From Scedosporium boydii (Eukaryota; Ascomycota; Sordariomycetes; Microascales; Microascaceae): a DNA stretch of 64,000 nt. Position 1 is the stretch's first letter, and each line of letters begins with the position of its first letter. Shown here piece after piece: positions 1 through 12,307 of this stretch. The stretch is taken from contig NJFT01000066.1 in assembly GCA_002221725.1 (NCBI GenBank), positions 62,001 to 126,000 of the forward strand, read 5' to 3'. The notes under the pieces are model-generated. The model saw nothing but the letters and a program-made list of their open reading frames with translations. It made no database searches and was not told the origin of the DNA. The position numbers and the translations under genes were made by a program.

Positions 1-780
1 CAGTGCTCCACGGGACCAGAAACCCGCCGCGCAGAGCATCTACACGCGGCCCGAACCAAACAGGAAATATGGTACAGCATTAATCCTATCTTCCCCTTCA
101 ACCCCGCCGGTATCACTGACCAAAGTCCGCTTTTGCCAGTCTTCCCCGAAAGGGTCATTATTTACCACGCAGGAAGCGGCCGAGTCATGTATCTAGCCGT
201 CCTCAAGCTCACAACCATCTTCCTTGCCGTCCTCTTCTGCGGCATCCTCGTGCCCTCCTACCTCGCTGACGGGAAACCCACCTGGCAAACCGCAGGCCGT
301 AAGTTTCCCATTTCATCCCAAGCTTGTTTTCCCCCCTTATAAACTAACAATTCCCCTTTCCCTTCCACCTCAGTCGTACTCTGCGGCGTCATCCCCCTCG
401 CCTTCGTAGCCTACACCACCGCCCCCTTCGTCAGCCACATCGCCATCCACCTGCCCCCTCCAGCCCGCCACTCCCGCCCTTCCCTCCAGCGCTTCGTCGC
501 TTCTCTCCCCGCCCAGACGCGTCTGGAGTTCACGACGCTTAGCGTCATTGCTAAGCCGCGCGTGAGCTACTTCACCTTGGGTGACCTGTCGCCCGCGAGG
601 AAGCGGATGGGGATCGTGAACTTTCAGAGGGATACGCTGAGAGAGAACCTTCAAAGGAGGTGGTGGATGTATAGGGCCGTGGGCGGGTTCAATGTGCAGG
701 GGAGCAATCGCGGGGTCAAGGAAGCTTGGATTTGGGATGCTGTGAGGGATAAGGTGAATAGTGGAGGAGCCAAGGTTTGA
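1..780 (+). CDS. Mitochondrial-type two-span membrane protein, 5' partial (TMEM70/TMEM186-like, tentative)
   Basis: The reading frame is open from base 1, so the true start lies left of the window. I read two exons, 1..298 and 374..780, joined over a GTAAGT...CAG intron; the join restores one frame and gives 234 residues to the TGA at 778-780. Two hydrophobic segments lie either side of a short loop (LKLTTIFLAVLFCGILVP, then VVLCGVIPLAFVAY). Before them is ERVIIYHAG, and after them a soluble tail with YFTLGDLSPARKRMGIVNF. A short 'IYxG'-like motif followed by a hairpin of two membrane spans is the layout of TMEM70/TMEM186-type inner-membrane proteins, which assist assembly of respiratory complexes. 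That link is inferred from layout, not clear identity. It could also be an unrelated fungal-specific mitochondrial protein. Confidence 0.6.
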
Positions 781-1022
781 GGAGGGAACAAAGATGGGAT
801 GGGTGGATGGATTCGGTGGATGTCAAAATGTATGTGGCATTGTATAATATTGAAGGGCTGAACGGGCTACATGTACTCATCAACTCCCTGGTCTGTGGTA
901 TATTGGTATATATTTACTTCGTTTAGAAATTATTATTCGCGAAAAAAGGGGGGAAATCCAAAATCCTCTGCATCACCTCTCTGAACGATCCTCTTTTTAA
1001 CCAATCCTGCAACATCAATGAT

Positions 1023-2761
1023 CTATGCAGAGACAACCGCGTACCGAATCATCCCCATAGCAGCTCCGATAAGAATCGCCACTGGAGGGCTCAGCTTAAA
1101 CCAATACCCTCCAATATAGCTCGTCGCCGTCACGACAACCCACCAGGGCTCATTCGCCAAACTAGTGCCCTGCTCAAAGCCCTCGTCGATGTACCCAATC
1201 TGCCAAAGTCTATACACAGCCGTATAGATCAAACCCACGGCAGCGGCGTTGATACCCCTAATCGCCGACTTGACGGCTCTCAGGCCACGGATGGCACCCC
1301 ACACGCCCATGGTACCGTGGACGATGATGAGCCCTGGGACGAAGAGGCCAATATAGCCCAGGATTGCACCGACAATGGAGGGATAACCCAATGTGATCGC
1401 CGCAAGACTGCCCAAATACACGGCGAAGTTGAAGTTGGGTCCCGGCAAACTCTGAATGATAGCCACGCCGATAAGAAAGTCCCTCGGCTTCACCCACCCC
1501 TCGGCAACGACATACTCCCTCAAAAGCGGAACAACCACAGGCCCACCCCCGAAAATAATGGTACCAGCGAGGAAGAAATTGGCAAACACGTCGTACAACG
1601 GCGGCTTTTCCTTAACCACGCCGCGAATAACCATGATGACGGTGAACGTGAGGAAGAAGCCCACGATGATGGCGAGGCCGAATTTCCAAGTGAAGTTGAG
1701 GCGGCGCTCGGAGGGGACGATGCGCGGTTCGGGGCTGGGCGGGCGCGATGACGACAGCTCGTGGGCTTCTTGCTCCGTCGTAGGGAGGGTGAGAGGGTCG
1801 TCGTCGTCTTCGCGGTTTTTGCCGCGGTTGGAAGAGATGGCGCCCGAGGAGGAGGGGCCAGCGACGGCGGAACTGTGACCGGTTACGTTGTCGAGTTCTA
1901 CGGGCGTCGGGGCGGAGTCTTCGTCGCCTGATGAGCCGTCTTCATTCTTCCTCCCCTTTTCCTTTTTACGACGAGCGTACCGGATCGGGGCCTTGACGAC
2001 GCGGGCAACTGCCTTGACGGGGCGATGCAGCCATCTAAAATCGTACACGATGGTGGCGATACCAGACACGGCCATGACCACGGGGAAGTACCAGAGTGCG
2101 TTGTGCAGCATGCCGGCGGCGGCGCCGAAGAAGACTAGAAGACGAGTCGGGGTATCGGTGATGGCCTTTTCACTTAGCTGGACGCCCGCGAGGGCGATGA
2201 TGCCGACGGTAGCGGAGTTGAGGCCCGAGAGGAGGGCGTAGACTGGGCGGGGGAGACCCTCGCCGATGCCTGAGACGCCGATGGAGAGGCCGTACATTAC
2301 TACGGCGCCGGGGAGACTCCATAGCAAGAAACCGAAGCATGCGGCGAGGAATCCGTCATGGATGAGGTTGATGCAGTAGAGCATCTTGGTGCTTGCGGGG
2401 CCGGAACATGCCTGCGTGACGCTGAAGAGCTCTTGGTACTGCGTTTGGGGTTAGATATGATATTGATGGAAGGTTCACTCATACCATTGAGCTGCGGCTT
2501 TGGAACTTGACTTACAACTTCTTCATCGATCCAGTGAATCTTGTCAACAAATTTGTCGTGAAACTAGGTGGAGTGTAATCATGTCGTTAATGGTAAAAAG
2601 CTAGATAAGTATGACGAGTGAAGACTCACAATCTTAAAGTGAACGGGCGGCCCTCCAAACGAGGTTGCGCCCAGGTGCCAACATTGACGGGCGGTATTGC
2701 TGAGCTGTCGAACCAGTCTCATGGGATTCAATCGATCCCATTGCGGCCCGCGTATTGCCAT
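1023..2761 (-). CDS. CHR family chromate/sulfate-type ion transporter
   Basis: Three exons on the minus strand: 2630..2761, 2516..2563 and 1023..2438, all joined in phase 0, giving 531 residues. The CHR family moves chromate or related oxyanions across membranes. Exon 1 carries the N-terminal signature LGATSFGGPPVHF. Exon 2 gives FHDKFVDKIHWIDEEV. Exon 3 opens with YQELFSVTQACSGPAS, the usual continuation. The second half repeats the signature as FGGGPVVVPLLREYVV followed by SLPGPNFNFAVYLG, so this is a two-domain CHR protein. Between the halves lies a charged Ser/Glu-rich linker (about residues 195-290), probably cytoplasmic. I started at the ATG at 2759-2761; the longer open frame upstream begins with a non-ATG codon. 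The substrate is unproven: CHR homologues may carry sulfate or other anions, and plasma-membrane location is inferred. Confidence 0.88.
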
Positions 2762-4308
2762 TACTTTCCCACGTGGCACAGGGCCTAATGGGTGGCTAAT
2801 GGTTATTAGTTTTCGAAGACGACAATGAAGATGCCAAACAGAATCTTATCCCCGAAATCTTGTGCGTTCGGTTTGAGTAAAACGCTAATTGGTTGGTGTT
2901 GTTACTCTCAACTGCACTCCGGAGGAATGACGACACGGCGCCGATTTACCAGGGTCTATAATCCGAATCCTTTCTTCCGAGTTGAAGATCTCGGAGGAAG
3001 GGGAAGCGAATGTTCTATATAGGGCTGTCGAAGCAAATTCCATGTAGAGAGACGTCGCTGTCCTAGACGCCCTTGACAAGGGTGAGAATGGGGGCACCAC
3101 ACGTATCCGTTCGAAGTGGTGCTGTGTGGAGGCTTTCTCGGCGCGGGAGGTGAATTTTTGTTAGGTTGGGCAGCGGAGCTGGCACGCCATCTACCTTGCC
3201 GCTTGCGAGCTTGGGGATTGGAGGCCGATTGGAGGGGATCAGTGTAAATTGGATGGTTGTGTGAGTGGAGGGAAATCTGGCGGTCTTTCATGAATATTGG
3301 TTGATATCAGTTGGCGACAGTCATGGAAATTCGCATAGTTGCCATGATATATACGAGTTCAATCTTGGCAATTGAGTCATCATCAATCCTTTCGCAGAAA
3401 CCTCGATCGTTTTGTAAACCACGCAGACCATGAACGCTTCGCCAGAGCTACCGAGTCATCAAGTCGTACTGTCCTTTGGTATTAATCGCACTTTGGCTTG
3501 GCTTCGGTTTCCCCCACCTTCCAGGAGACATACATTTGTAGAGGCAGGGAGGTCCTTGCACAGCACCACGACGACAGGGACGGAACGGGAAGGCAACATG
3601 GAATCCCCGATTGACTCACAGGCGGTAGTGCGAAGTGATGAAAAGGTGCAGATGGCTGGGCCGTAGTCAGTCATTGCAGTGTCGCAATTCGATGTCAGAT
3701 TCTAGGGTGCATTCTTTCCGGTCCGCTCAGAGTCACCCACTGACAAACTGGGACAGAAATCCGAGAATCGCTCCTCACGCGTATCTCGCTCATTCACTGT
3801 CAGGTGTACTATGACCAGGCCAGATTCAAAATATGGTACTCTTCTCATAAACTACAAATACAAGATACAATTAACAAAGTAGAGTTCGTTGCGGTTTCTC
3901 AAGGCACATATATATATATATATATAGGTAGACTGCGTTGTCACCGCATGAGTAATCAAGCCTATCTTCAGTGTACGTACCCTGTAACAAGTATCACCGA
4001 ATCTCGCAAGATGACGATGATTGATCTTATCCTCTATCTTATCCGCCCTCACTTCACTTAGATATCGTCTCTCATCCACCCCTAAGGAAAACAGCCCGTA
4101 GACCATCAATTGATCCCAGCCCAGGCCACCGGACACAATCCCGCCCTGGAAACCCCTATCCAAATCCCCACCGAACAGTAAACCCCGCCAATGTCCCCCC
4201 GGCAAAGCAGCTCGACCCGCCTCCGTATCCAACCCCGCAACCACCACTCATCCCCATTCTCATAGCTTTACTTTCCTCTACATCGCACCTAACCTAGAAT
4301 TCAACACA
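2762..4308. other. Intergenic region between two divergent genes
   Basis: This 1.5 kb holds the upstream regions of the CHR transporter (left) and the F-box gene (right). Short open frames here show no recognisable domain and no good codon pattern. It includes an (AT)n run at 3908-3926. The C/T-rich stretch just before the ATG at 4309 is typical of a fungal 5' leader. Confidence 0.6.
3908..3926. repeat. (AT)n microsatellite
   Basis: Uninterrupted alternating A and T for 19 bases, in the leader region about 380 bases before the F-box gene start. Confidence 0.95.
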
Positions 4309-6031
4309 ATGGATCCCTCGTCCAACGGGCTCATATCCGAGCTCGACGCCTTCCGCAAACAGTGGCTCTCCGAAGTCCAATCCAAGCGGACCACCGCTCC
4401 CGCCACCTCCGCGATTCAGCAAGGGCCGCCCCACACCGGCTCTTCCACTCATGCAACGGTGCCGATCTCGAGCGTGAGCCGGGCCCGGAGGGAATCGGGA
4501 TCCAAGGTTTTAGCTCCGGCTCCGTCTCCGGCTCCGGCGGCCCAGGCTGGACATGACGATGATGACCATGCGCAGCCGCCCGTGTTCGACGAGCTGTTCG
4601 GCGATGCCGCTGCGAGGAAGGGAAAGGAACCGGAGGGGAGGCCGGAAGATGCCGGTGAGGAGGGGCTCGTGTCGGCTCTTGATCACTTTGAGGCTGCCGT
4701 GATGAGGGAGGCTCAGGGAAATCTTGGGGATAGTTTGAATCTGTACCGGAAGGCGTTCAGGGTATGCAGTGTCCCACGTTTTGTCTCCTTTCATACAGCC
4801 CTCATATACTAATAGCCTCATTTAGATGGACAGCCGAGTAGACCAAACATACCGCAAGAAACACTTCGGCACCCCAGCATCTCGCCCTCCCCAATCCACC
4901 ACATCGCCCACAACCACGCAGGCCACACTGGCAAAGCCCATCACCTCAGCCAAGCCGCCAACCTCCCAATCCATCAGCGACCTCATCTCCAGCTTCCAAG
5001 GCCTCGTCATCGTCCCGGCCCCGCCCATAATCCAGGGAACCCCGGCGCCCCCGTGTCCCATCAGCGACCTCCCCGAGGAAATCCTGTGCCACATCTTCCG
5101 CGATGTCGCCATCTTGGACGTAGCAGACTTTGCCCGCCTGTCCCGGGTATGCAAACGCTTCGCTTACCTCGTGGCTACGGAGGAACGCATTTGGCGCCGC
5201 GTTTGTCTTGGATCCGAGTTCGGTTTTGCTGGCATGCATTATCGTTTCCAAACTGATGTCCATTGGAATGCCTTACCGCCTACATTCGACGAGGAAGAGG
5301 AAGGCGAGGGAAGTGAAGAAAAAGGAGAAGAGACAGAAGTCGTCACAACCTCTGTAGAGGAGTCGTCCCCTCCTCCGCTATGGCTCTCCCCTGAAGAACA
5401 CGCCGAACGAACTGCCCGCCGCAAAGAATCCATCACCCTCTCCCTCCTACCAACTTTTTACTCCTCCTCTTGGAAGCAAATGTGGCGCAACCGGCCCCGA
5501 ATCCGCTTCAATGGCTGCTACATCTCCACCGTCAACTACATCCGCTCCGGCATCTCCAACGCCAACCACATCACCTGGAACAGCCCCGTCCACATCGTGA
5601 CCTACTACCGCTACCTCCGCTTCTTCCGCGACGGCACCGTCATCAGCATGCTGCACACCACCGAACCCGCCGACGTCGTCCCCTACCTGACCAAGGAATT
5701 CGTCGAGACGCACCGAGGGGGCGCGGCGATGCATTTGCCCTCCTCCGTGATGCGAAATGCCCTCCGCGGACGGTGGAGGCTCGTCTCGGGTCGGGGCGGC
5801 GACGAGAATCCTGAGGGGGATTTGGTCGTGGAGACGGAGGGGGTTTCGGATTATATTTATAGGATGGATCTTTCGCTACGGAGCGCCGGGAAGGCGGCGA
5901 GGAATAATAAGGTTGTTTGGAGGGGGTTTTATAGCTACAATAAGCTGACCGATGATTGGGCGGAGTTTGAGCTGAAGAATGATAAGGCTTTCTTCTTTAG
6001 TCGCGTGAGGAGCTATGGGTTGGGGGAGTGA
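4309..6031 (+). CDS. F-box protein of the FBXO9/Pof7/Hrt3 type
   Basis: Two exons, 4309..4761 and 4826..6031 (GTATGC...TTTAG intron), phase 0, giving 552 residues. It is a predicted substrate-recognition subunit of SCF ubiquitin ligases. Near the end of exon 1 is a TPR-like helix pair, ALDHFEAAVMREAQGNLGDS, followed across the splice by LYRKAFR/MDSRVDQTYRKKHF, the conserved block of this family. The F-box is at about residues 228-275 (LPEEILCHIFRDVAILD...RLSRVCKRFAYL). An acidic, low-complexity insert follows at about 305-335. The C-terminal Hrt3-like domain is marked by RPRIRFNGCYISTVNYIR and a final DWAEFELKNDKAFFFSRV. In this family the N-terminal repeat and F-box sit on one chain, as here. 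The splice is well supported because the joined peptide matches the family block. Substrates cannot be told from sequence. Confidence 0.9.
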
Positions 6032-7513
6032 GGAGGAGTTGGTGAGATGTCGTTGGGGTGTGTTTAGACGCGTGGTTAGGGTTAGATATCGGAATGCCGG
6101 ATATATGACGATGAATAGATAATGCTTGCTTCATGAGATGCCTGATTCTTTTATCCTGGCCGATGAATATACATGAATACATATATATGCCCCGTAGATA
6201 TTCATCCATACCAGTTCCCATCGCCAACAGACGGCTGACCTCCAGAACCCGATGAGATGCAACGCACGAGAAAAGGGTCTCGTCATAGCTTAATATTGTT
6301 TTAAAAGGTATCGTTCATTTACCAAGCCAATCCAACCCTATGCTAATGTCCCATGCTCCTCGCTCACCAGACTTCTAAGACAAAACATCAAAAGGCACAA
6401 AGTTATAGAAAAACCCTTCTCCACCGACCAGTTATCACAAAGATGTCAAGGCTCCTCGCCAAAATAAAGAGAGACTTGCCAGACGCTGTTTAAGACAATG
6501 GCATGTCAGTGAAGACACAAAAAAGACACGACGCCTCGGTCTCTGCGCCTGACCCCGGCAGCTACCCTCCTCACCGAAGAGACTTCTGTTCCACATATCC
6601 GCTCCTCCCACACAGAATGCTCCGATATACATTACCACTAAGAGAGAAAAAAGTAATGAAATAGTAATTAGATAGGGGAAATATCCACCCTCATAAGACA
6701 TGATAAATATGACAGACATGCTTCTAAGTAGGCAAAAGACTGTTTCGCCCAATGGAAATGAAAAGCAAGTGAACGACAAAAGAAATCATATACGGGACGC
6801 TAGGCAGCGAAGCTGTTTCGTAGCCTGTTCGAGGGCTAGGCATAACCAACCGCCCTAAGAGGGGACCGAGTCGAGCTATATCGTGAATGAGGAGCCGCAT
6901 TGGAAGAGAAACAATGTGCCCCCAGCGAATGCAGGGTGAGGTCGACGCGTGAATGGCATGCCGGCATAAGGATAAAAGAGTGATAATAAGTTCGAGGGAG
7001 GGCGTGTCTCTATGTGGTCTTCTGGGCGAGGCCGTGCATAAGGCGCGTCGTTAAGCGCAAAGTAGTGGTGATGTGGGCGACACCACGGGTAGGGTAATGA
7101 TACCATGCAACGATTGTATGGAAATATGCGGGAGTAAACGGCTAGCGTATTGGCAAGCAAGGTATAAAAAGACAGAAACAAGAAAAAAAATTCGAAACTC
7201 CGTCGCTAAATGAGTGTAAGCCTGGCGGCTAAGTATATCTAGAGGCCAGTGTAAATTAAAGGTTCGGGAGGCAAGCGGCATCAGTCCCGAGCTTTGTTGA
7301 AACCTGGTTATGGCTTCAGCGGGGTCGGGATTGACTGCTGCAGCAGGAGGTGATCGGCACCAAACTAGGTCGGCGGAGTATGCATAGATCCGCGAGTCCA
7401 GTTCGTTTAAGCACCACAATCCTTAATATAGGGTGGGTTAAATATTGCGCCGCATCAGACGTCGTTCGTACCAGGGGAATTCGACACGCATTTTCGCGCT
7501 CCACCTGAAAAAA
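6032..7513. other. Convergent intergenic region, no gene seen
   Basis: Between the stop of the F-box gene (+) and the stop of the coiled-coil protein gene (-). Open frames of up to 122 codons occur on the minus strand, but they lack domain signatures and sit where two 3' untranslated regions are expected. I see no repeats above simple A/T runs. Confidence 0.6.
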
Positions 7514-10061
7514 TCAGTGATAGCCGGTCGGGCTCGGGTATCCCGTCGACTCGTGATACATTGAATGTTGGTACGCGGAATTTGGGTAATTAGAGTTCTG
7601 GTATTGCGACTGCGGGTACACCGATGCCTGGTAGGTCGAGGCTTGATATGTCGAGTTCGGCGGGCTTCGGTGATCAGGCTGACCTGGTTGGCGGACCCTC
7701 CGGCCATCGAGGAACTTGTTGCTGCGATTTTCGTAGTAGAGGTTGCGATCCTGTGCCGCCCTTCGAGCTTCGAACGCCGCTTTTTCCTCCTCGCTGAGCG
7801 AAAAGGCCTTCTTTAGCCAGCCAAAGGCGCTCTTCTTCTTCTTGAGACGCTTCTCGCCCTTGCCGCCTTGGGTAGTGCTCGAGTCATATGTGAGTGTCGT
7901 AACTTTACTCAACGTGCTAGCACCGCCAGCCCGCGAAGGCACGTTCCGCGTGTGGCTAGGATAGTATCCGGAATTGGTGCCCTGTCTCGGGGGAAAGGCA
8001 TTGTATGACGTATGCGGCCGTTGTTGTAACGGCGAGTGGGGACTGGCCTGAACCGGGTGATAGATCTGCCGGTCAGATAACGGTGATGGCATGGTGTGGG
8101 TGAAAATGGGGGGAGAGGGCTCGGGAATCGCGGCGCTTGCTCGGTTTCGCAGGTCGATGTCCGATCCATACGCAGAGTCTGGTGGTGGGAGGGGGGGCCG
8201 CTGGCTTGGTTGTTCTCGAATTGATTCTCGGAGTTGTGGCGTTGACCTCATAACGTGGGGCGGCGGGATCTTGATTGACTCGGGTGGATTTGCCTTGAGC
8301 GAAACCCTTTGACGTAAGGACGATCGCTTAGGCAGACCTGGAGTGGAGGCAGGCTGCTGTTCGACAGACCCCCTGATGGTTGTCCTAGGTGAGAACGAGT
8401 CTCGCAAATTGGGGGAGTTGGGAGATAAAGGCTCCACGGTTTCTGCTGGCGTGTACTCTTTGACTGCAGGCGAAGGAAGCGGCGCGGGAAGTCTCGGCGT
8501 ATAAGTGCGAGGCTGCAGGATGTACAGGGAGCCATACGTATCATCCTCGTTGTCGTCTTCCCTAGGACCATCACTAGGCTCTACTCTGCCCTGGCCTTCG
8601 CCCCCATCTGTATCATCAAAGGTCTGATCCTTTGCGTCGTCATTAACTTCGTGATATACATCGTCGTCGGCGGCAGTCGTGACAACCTCTTCATGAGTCG
8701 ATAACTCTTCAGAGATTGCGTCATCTTGGCGTCGAGTATTATACTTCAAATCATCGAATGGATTTTCCAACGCTGGGCCGAGCTGAGCCGTGATGGTCAG
8801 TCTATTGAACCGGATCGAGTCCATGGGCGCGTGAGCGGCCGTGACCGATTCGCCTACGCTGTTCGAAGATGCTGGACTTCTGTTAGACATAACGGAGGGA
8901 GGAGGGCTAGACGCTGGCGATGTCTGCTGGCTCAATCGAACGCTGCTGACTCGAGGGAGGCTAAATGGCTCGATGTTGATCTATACCAGCAAATCATCAA
9001 TCAGTATTATACTCTTTAACCCGTGTGTGATGCCGGCAAGGGAATGAAAGAGTTGCACAACTTACCCATGTCCTGCGGCTAACCTCACCAGCCTTTTTCT
9101 GCATCTCAGCAACCATGGTTGAAAGTTCAGTAGATAACTCGTCCAGTTTGCTTGCTCGGTGCTGCAGATCTTTAAAGGCCTTCTGCCACCCGTCCGTGTT
9201 ACCGTTCATCGCGTTGTAAATGTCGTCAATATCGGGGTATTGGCTTCGCCTCGGGCTATTACGTTGCTCGGAGAGATACGCGATGAAATCCTGGGTAGAG
9301 CGGAGACCTTCGGCAAAGTCGTTCTCGTACTGGTCGGCCATGGACGCGGTCCGATTGAGAATATGTTCAATGACCTCGTTGTTTTGGATTAGTTCGGCGC
9401 GATAATTACGATCCTCGAGCAGCTTCTCGAAAACTTCGAGATGGTCGAGGGGCAACCGTAGGTATTTTATGCGTCCGGTGAGGTCGGTAGTGGCTTGTTG
9501 GAAATCCTCGAGGGCGACCTCGAGGAACTCGTCAATCTCATCGATGTGTCCTTGAATAATGGACACGACCTGATCATCGCTATTCGCCTTTCCGTTCAAA
9601 AGCAAGTTTATGCCGAATGATATCTGAGACATGAGCTTACGTAGCTCATGCTGTGTCTGACCAGGTCGGTACCGCCACCGCATGCAATGCGGCTCTTCGT
9701 TCTTCTCTTGGGCAATGAGGCGCTCACGGCGAGTTTTTGCATCATACTGGCGAAGCTTGGGCTTATCTGCTGGTCCTCTCGTCGCCTCAACCAAGGATTC
9801 GTTGAAGGCATTTTGCATCGACGGGATCGGGTGAGCATGGGCTGGCGCCTTGGGTGAGCGGTTCTTCAGCCGTAATAATCTAATCTCGGCTTCTGAGGGA
9901 GGATGGAGGGTCAGTGGCGAGGGGGTTCTGGGGTTGGCGATGGCAACGGCGGCGCCCGCGCCGGTGGTGACAGAAGAGCCGTCGGAGGGAGGCATTAATA
10001 CTATCGGTAGGGGATTATCGTAGGAGTCCAGCGTTAGGACGGGAAGGTGTGTGGTGGTCAT
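7514..10061 (-). CDS. Unknown fungal coiled-coil protein with tandem pentapeptide tail
   Basis: Two exons, 9066..10061 and 7514..8980, joined by a GTAAGT...TATAG intron in phase 0; 820 residues. I do not recognise a named family. Residues about 60-130 are basic and polar. Residues about 130-330 are strongly helical (coiled-coil-like heptads) and contain QISFGINLLLNGKANSDDQV and DIYNAMNGNTDGWQKAFKDL. Exon 2 encodes a long disordered region rich in Ser, Pro and acidic residues (about 333-690), then a basic block GEKRLKKKKSAFGWLKKAFS with a following EEEKAAFEARRAAQDR helix. The C terminus carries seven tandem pentads of the form xY(Q/P/H)xS (residues 776-810). The basic amphipathic segment suggests membrane or filament contact, but that is inference. 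The start ATG is the first in a continuous frame. Nothing in the neighbours hints at its role. Confidence 0.8.
7547..7651 (-). repeat. Coding tandem repeat: seven xY(Q/P/H)xS pentads
   Basis: Encodes, in order, TYQAS, TYQAS, VYPQS, QYQNS, NYPNS, AYQHS and MYHES, then a ten-residue tail with two more Tyr-containing TGY motifs. Tyr and Ser keep exact five-residue spacing while the other positions vary, so the repeat is conserved at the protein level rather than being a fresh DNA duplication. Confidence 0.95.
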
Positions 10062-11314
10062 CGTGGGAATACAATCGGAGACAGGCGGCTTATAAGTGAT
10101 ACGTTCTCTATTCTCTCCACGTCAATCAAACAACAGCGCACCTCCACCACGTCGTCGGCAGGTCTCAGTCCGCCTTTGGTGTGCCCTCGGATCCCAGAAA
10201 GATTGGATTGTGCAGTTAGGAAGAGATGGCGTGCCGCATTCGGAAAATTGGAGGCAAAATCAGAAGGTTATCCTTCTAGGAGACTGCAGGGCGCTGCCCA
10301 TGGAATGTTTCCAACGCCGTCACACTCGAATGTTTCGAAGCTCCAAGTGAACGGGTCTGGGTTCGTGGGCAGGGTCCAACTACACAGGCATCTATAGCCG
10401 ATGAGGTTGAGCTTGAGCCGTTTCTCAAAACACAGAAAAAGGGTTCGGGCCGGAGAAACGCTTCCGGTTTATGCGTGGGATGCCGGTTTCCTTGAAATCG
10501 GTCGATGTTTGTCGTTTCGCCTAGCTATCGACAAATAAACAACTCGGGGGTTCGGCAAGACACTCTTGTCAGCCAGGCAGGACTTTGTGAAGCATTTGAT
10601 GTCCTGGCTTAGTCTCGTTGATGGACAACTTTTGATTTCGCCAGGCGACAAAAATAGCAGTTAATGTCGACGTTTCCAAGGGAATGTTGAGCCAGTCGAC
10701 GTTGATGCGAGTTGGTTCGACAAGCCTCCAGAACTTAGCAGAGAGAAAAGCGCGATTCACACAAACAAGTCAAGAGGCGTCTTGCAGCCCAGGGTCCAAC
10801 GCGTTGTTAGGTCGTCAAATCCTTGGCGCACAGATGATGGAAGAGAGTGGTTCTCAGCGGAATTGTCCAAATCGAGTGTTTACATTAGACGTCGTCAAGG
10901 TGAAACCCAAGCAGAAAGTCGTCGCTCCGTAACAGCCATGAACATGTGAGTTGAAGATGCAGATGCAGGCGTCAGATGGAAGTTTGGGGTCGTCAACTCC
11001 AGTTCGTATCCTGAGGAGAGGTTTCAGGTCTGTCAAGCAGGAACAGACGAAGTGGGGGAAGAGAGAAGAAAAAGGTGCGCGATGCTGAATGGTAAATCCC
11101 GGTTGTGGCTCTGAGCAGGAGAAAGACCCCGGCTTCAAGGTAGTGCACAAATAAAGGGGGCCAGATGATGGCTTGTGCTACCAAGCTCAGGGCCAGGGGG
11201 AGGAGTCAAGGGTCTTGGTGTTCGTATGATAAACCAGGAACCAGGGACAAGTTTCTCTCCCAGGTGAAGTATGGGGGTAGGCTTCGTGAACACGGAGTCG
11301 TTACGGCTCCCTCT

Positions 11315-11324
11315 GTACGAAGTA
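11315..11324. repeat. TACGAAGTA-family element
   Basis: Word GTACGAAGTA, followed by TTCG rather than C, so one arm of the GTAC-GAA-GTAC palindrome is one base short. Confidence 0.7.
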
Positions 11325-11419
11325 TTCGTTCTGTATACTTTATAGCCCTGCTTGCCGTTTCAAGCCTAGGCCAAATTAACGTCTAATCCGGAGGAGTCTC
11401 GATGCTGGGGGCCGCAATG

Positions 11420-11427
11420 TATAAAAG
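11420..11427 (+). promoter_or_regulatory. TATA-like box with no obvious gene downstream
   Basis: TATAAAAG on the plus strand inside the gene-poor region. No coding frame of note follows, so it is either chance or the promoter of a non-coding transcript. Support is the motif alone. Confidence 0.2.
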
Positions 11428-12248
11428 AGGCTTGAGAAGAACATTTATCATGGACCGGGTTGATCGGTGAAGGTATTGACAGTTGCGGCTAGAAACTTGA
11501 ATGTTGAATGGTCTTGTCTCTATCAAGGGAAATAGGGAAAGGGCGGCTAGTACATATTCAATCTAGGGTCGTAATATGGGGAGGACAAAGTGGTAGTAAT
11601 GTCCGTCAGGAGAGCGACCGGAACCCAGACCGCAGGTATCTCGGCAAGGGTGTCGATAGTGTACGGAGTACGTATTGATGTAGCTGTGCTCTGGGGACCT
11701 ATCCTATCATCAGAAGCCTCATCAATGATGTCGTATCAATGGTCAATCCTACTTGGACGAAGGAGCGGAAGGAGGAGGTGGGAGTGTGGTCAAAGTACTT
11801 TGAGGTACACTCACTCTCCCACCCTCAAGCACCTTCACGCCCAATCCCACCTCCTAAGCTCCCAGCGACAGAGACGCAGTAATTATGCGCCTGCCCTTCT
11901 CTGTCCTCAGTGTCGAGCGATTATCCAATGACCTCCAACTCCAAGACGTCACATCCGCCTATTGATCAATTGATCTGGCAGCACATCACTAGTGTGGTTG
12001 AAAGGAGAAAACTTTACGCGTATGCGGGCATAAGCTCCTTGTCGTCTGCACAAATACGCTAGGGCGCGGCGATTGGTTCAGGCTTGGCACGTCCGACCCG
12101 GTTTATCGCAGTCCTGTTGGTGGGTCAGCAGAGCGATTCTTAAAATCGAGTGGGCTGCCCAGTAATAATGCGACCCTGCCCAGGCCACTTCGGGCTCCTC
12201 GTCCTTTGGGGACATTGAAATATCGTTCTTGGCTGGATATTGATCAAT

Positions 12249-12259
12249 GTACGAAGTAC
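12249..12259. repeat. GTACGAAGTAC palindromic element
   Basis: Exact 11-base hyphenated palindrome: GTAC arms around GAA. More GTAC-containing words (AGTATGTACA, AGTACAAAGTA) follow within 40 bases. Confidence 0.85.
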
Positions 12260-12307
12260 AAGTATGTACACCACTATAAGTACAAAGTATGAGATGGGCA
12301 ATACCGA

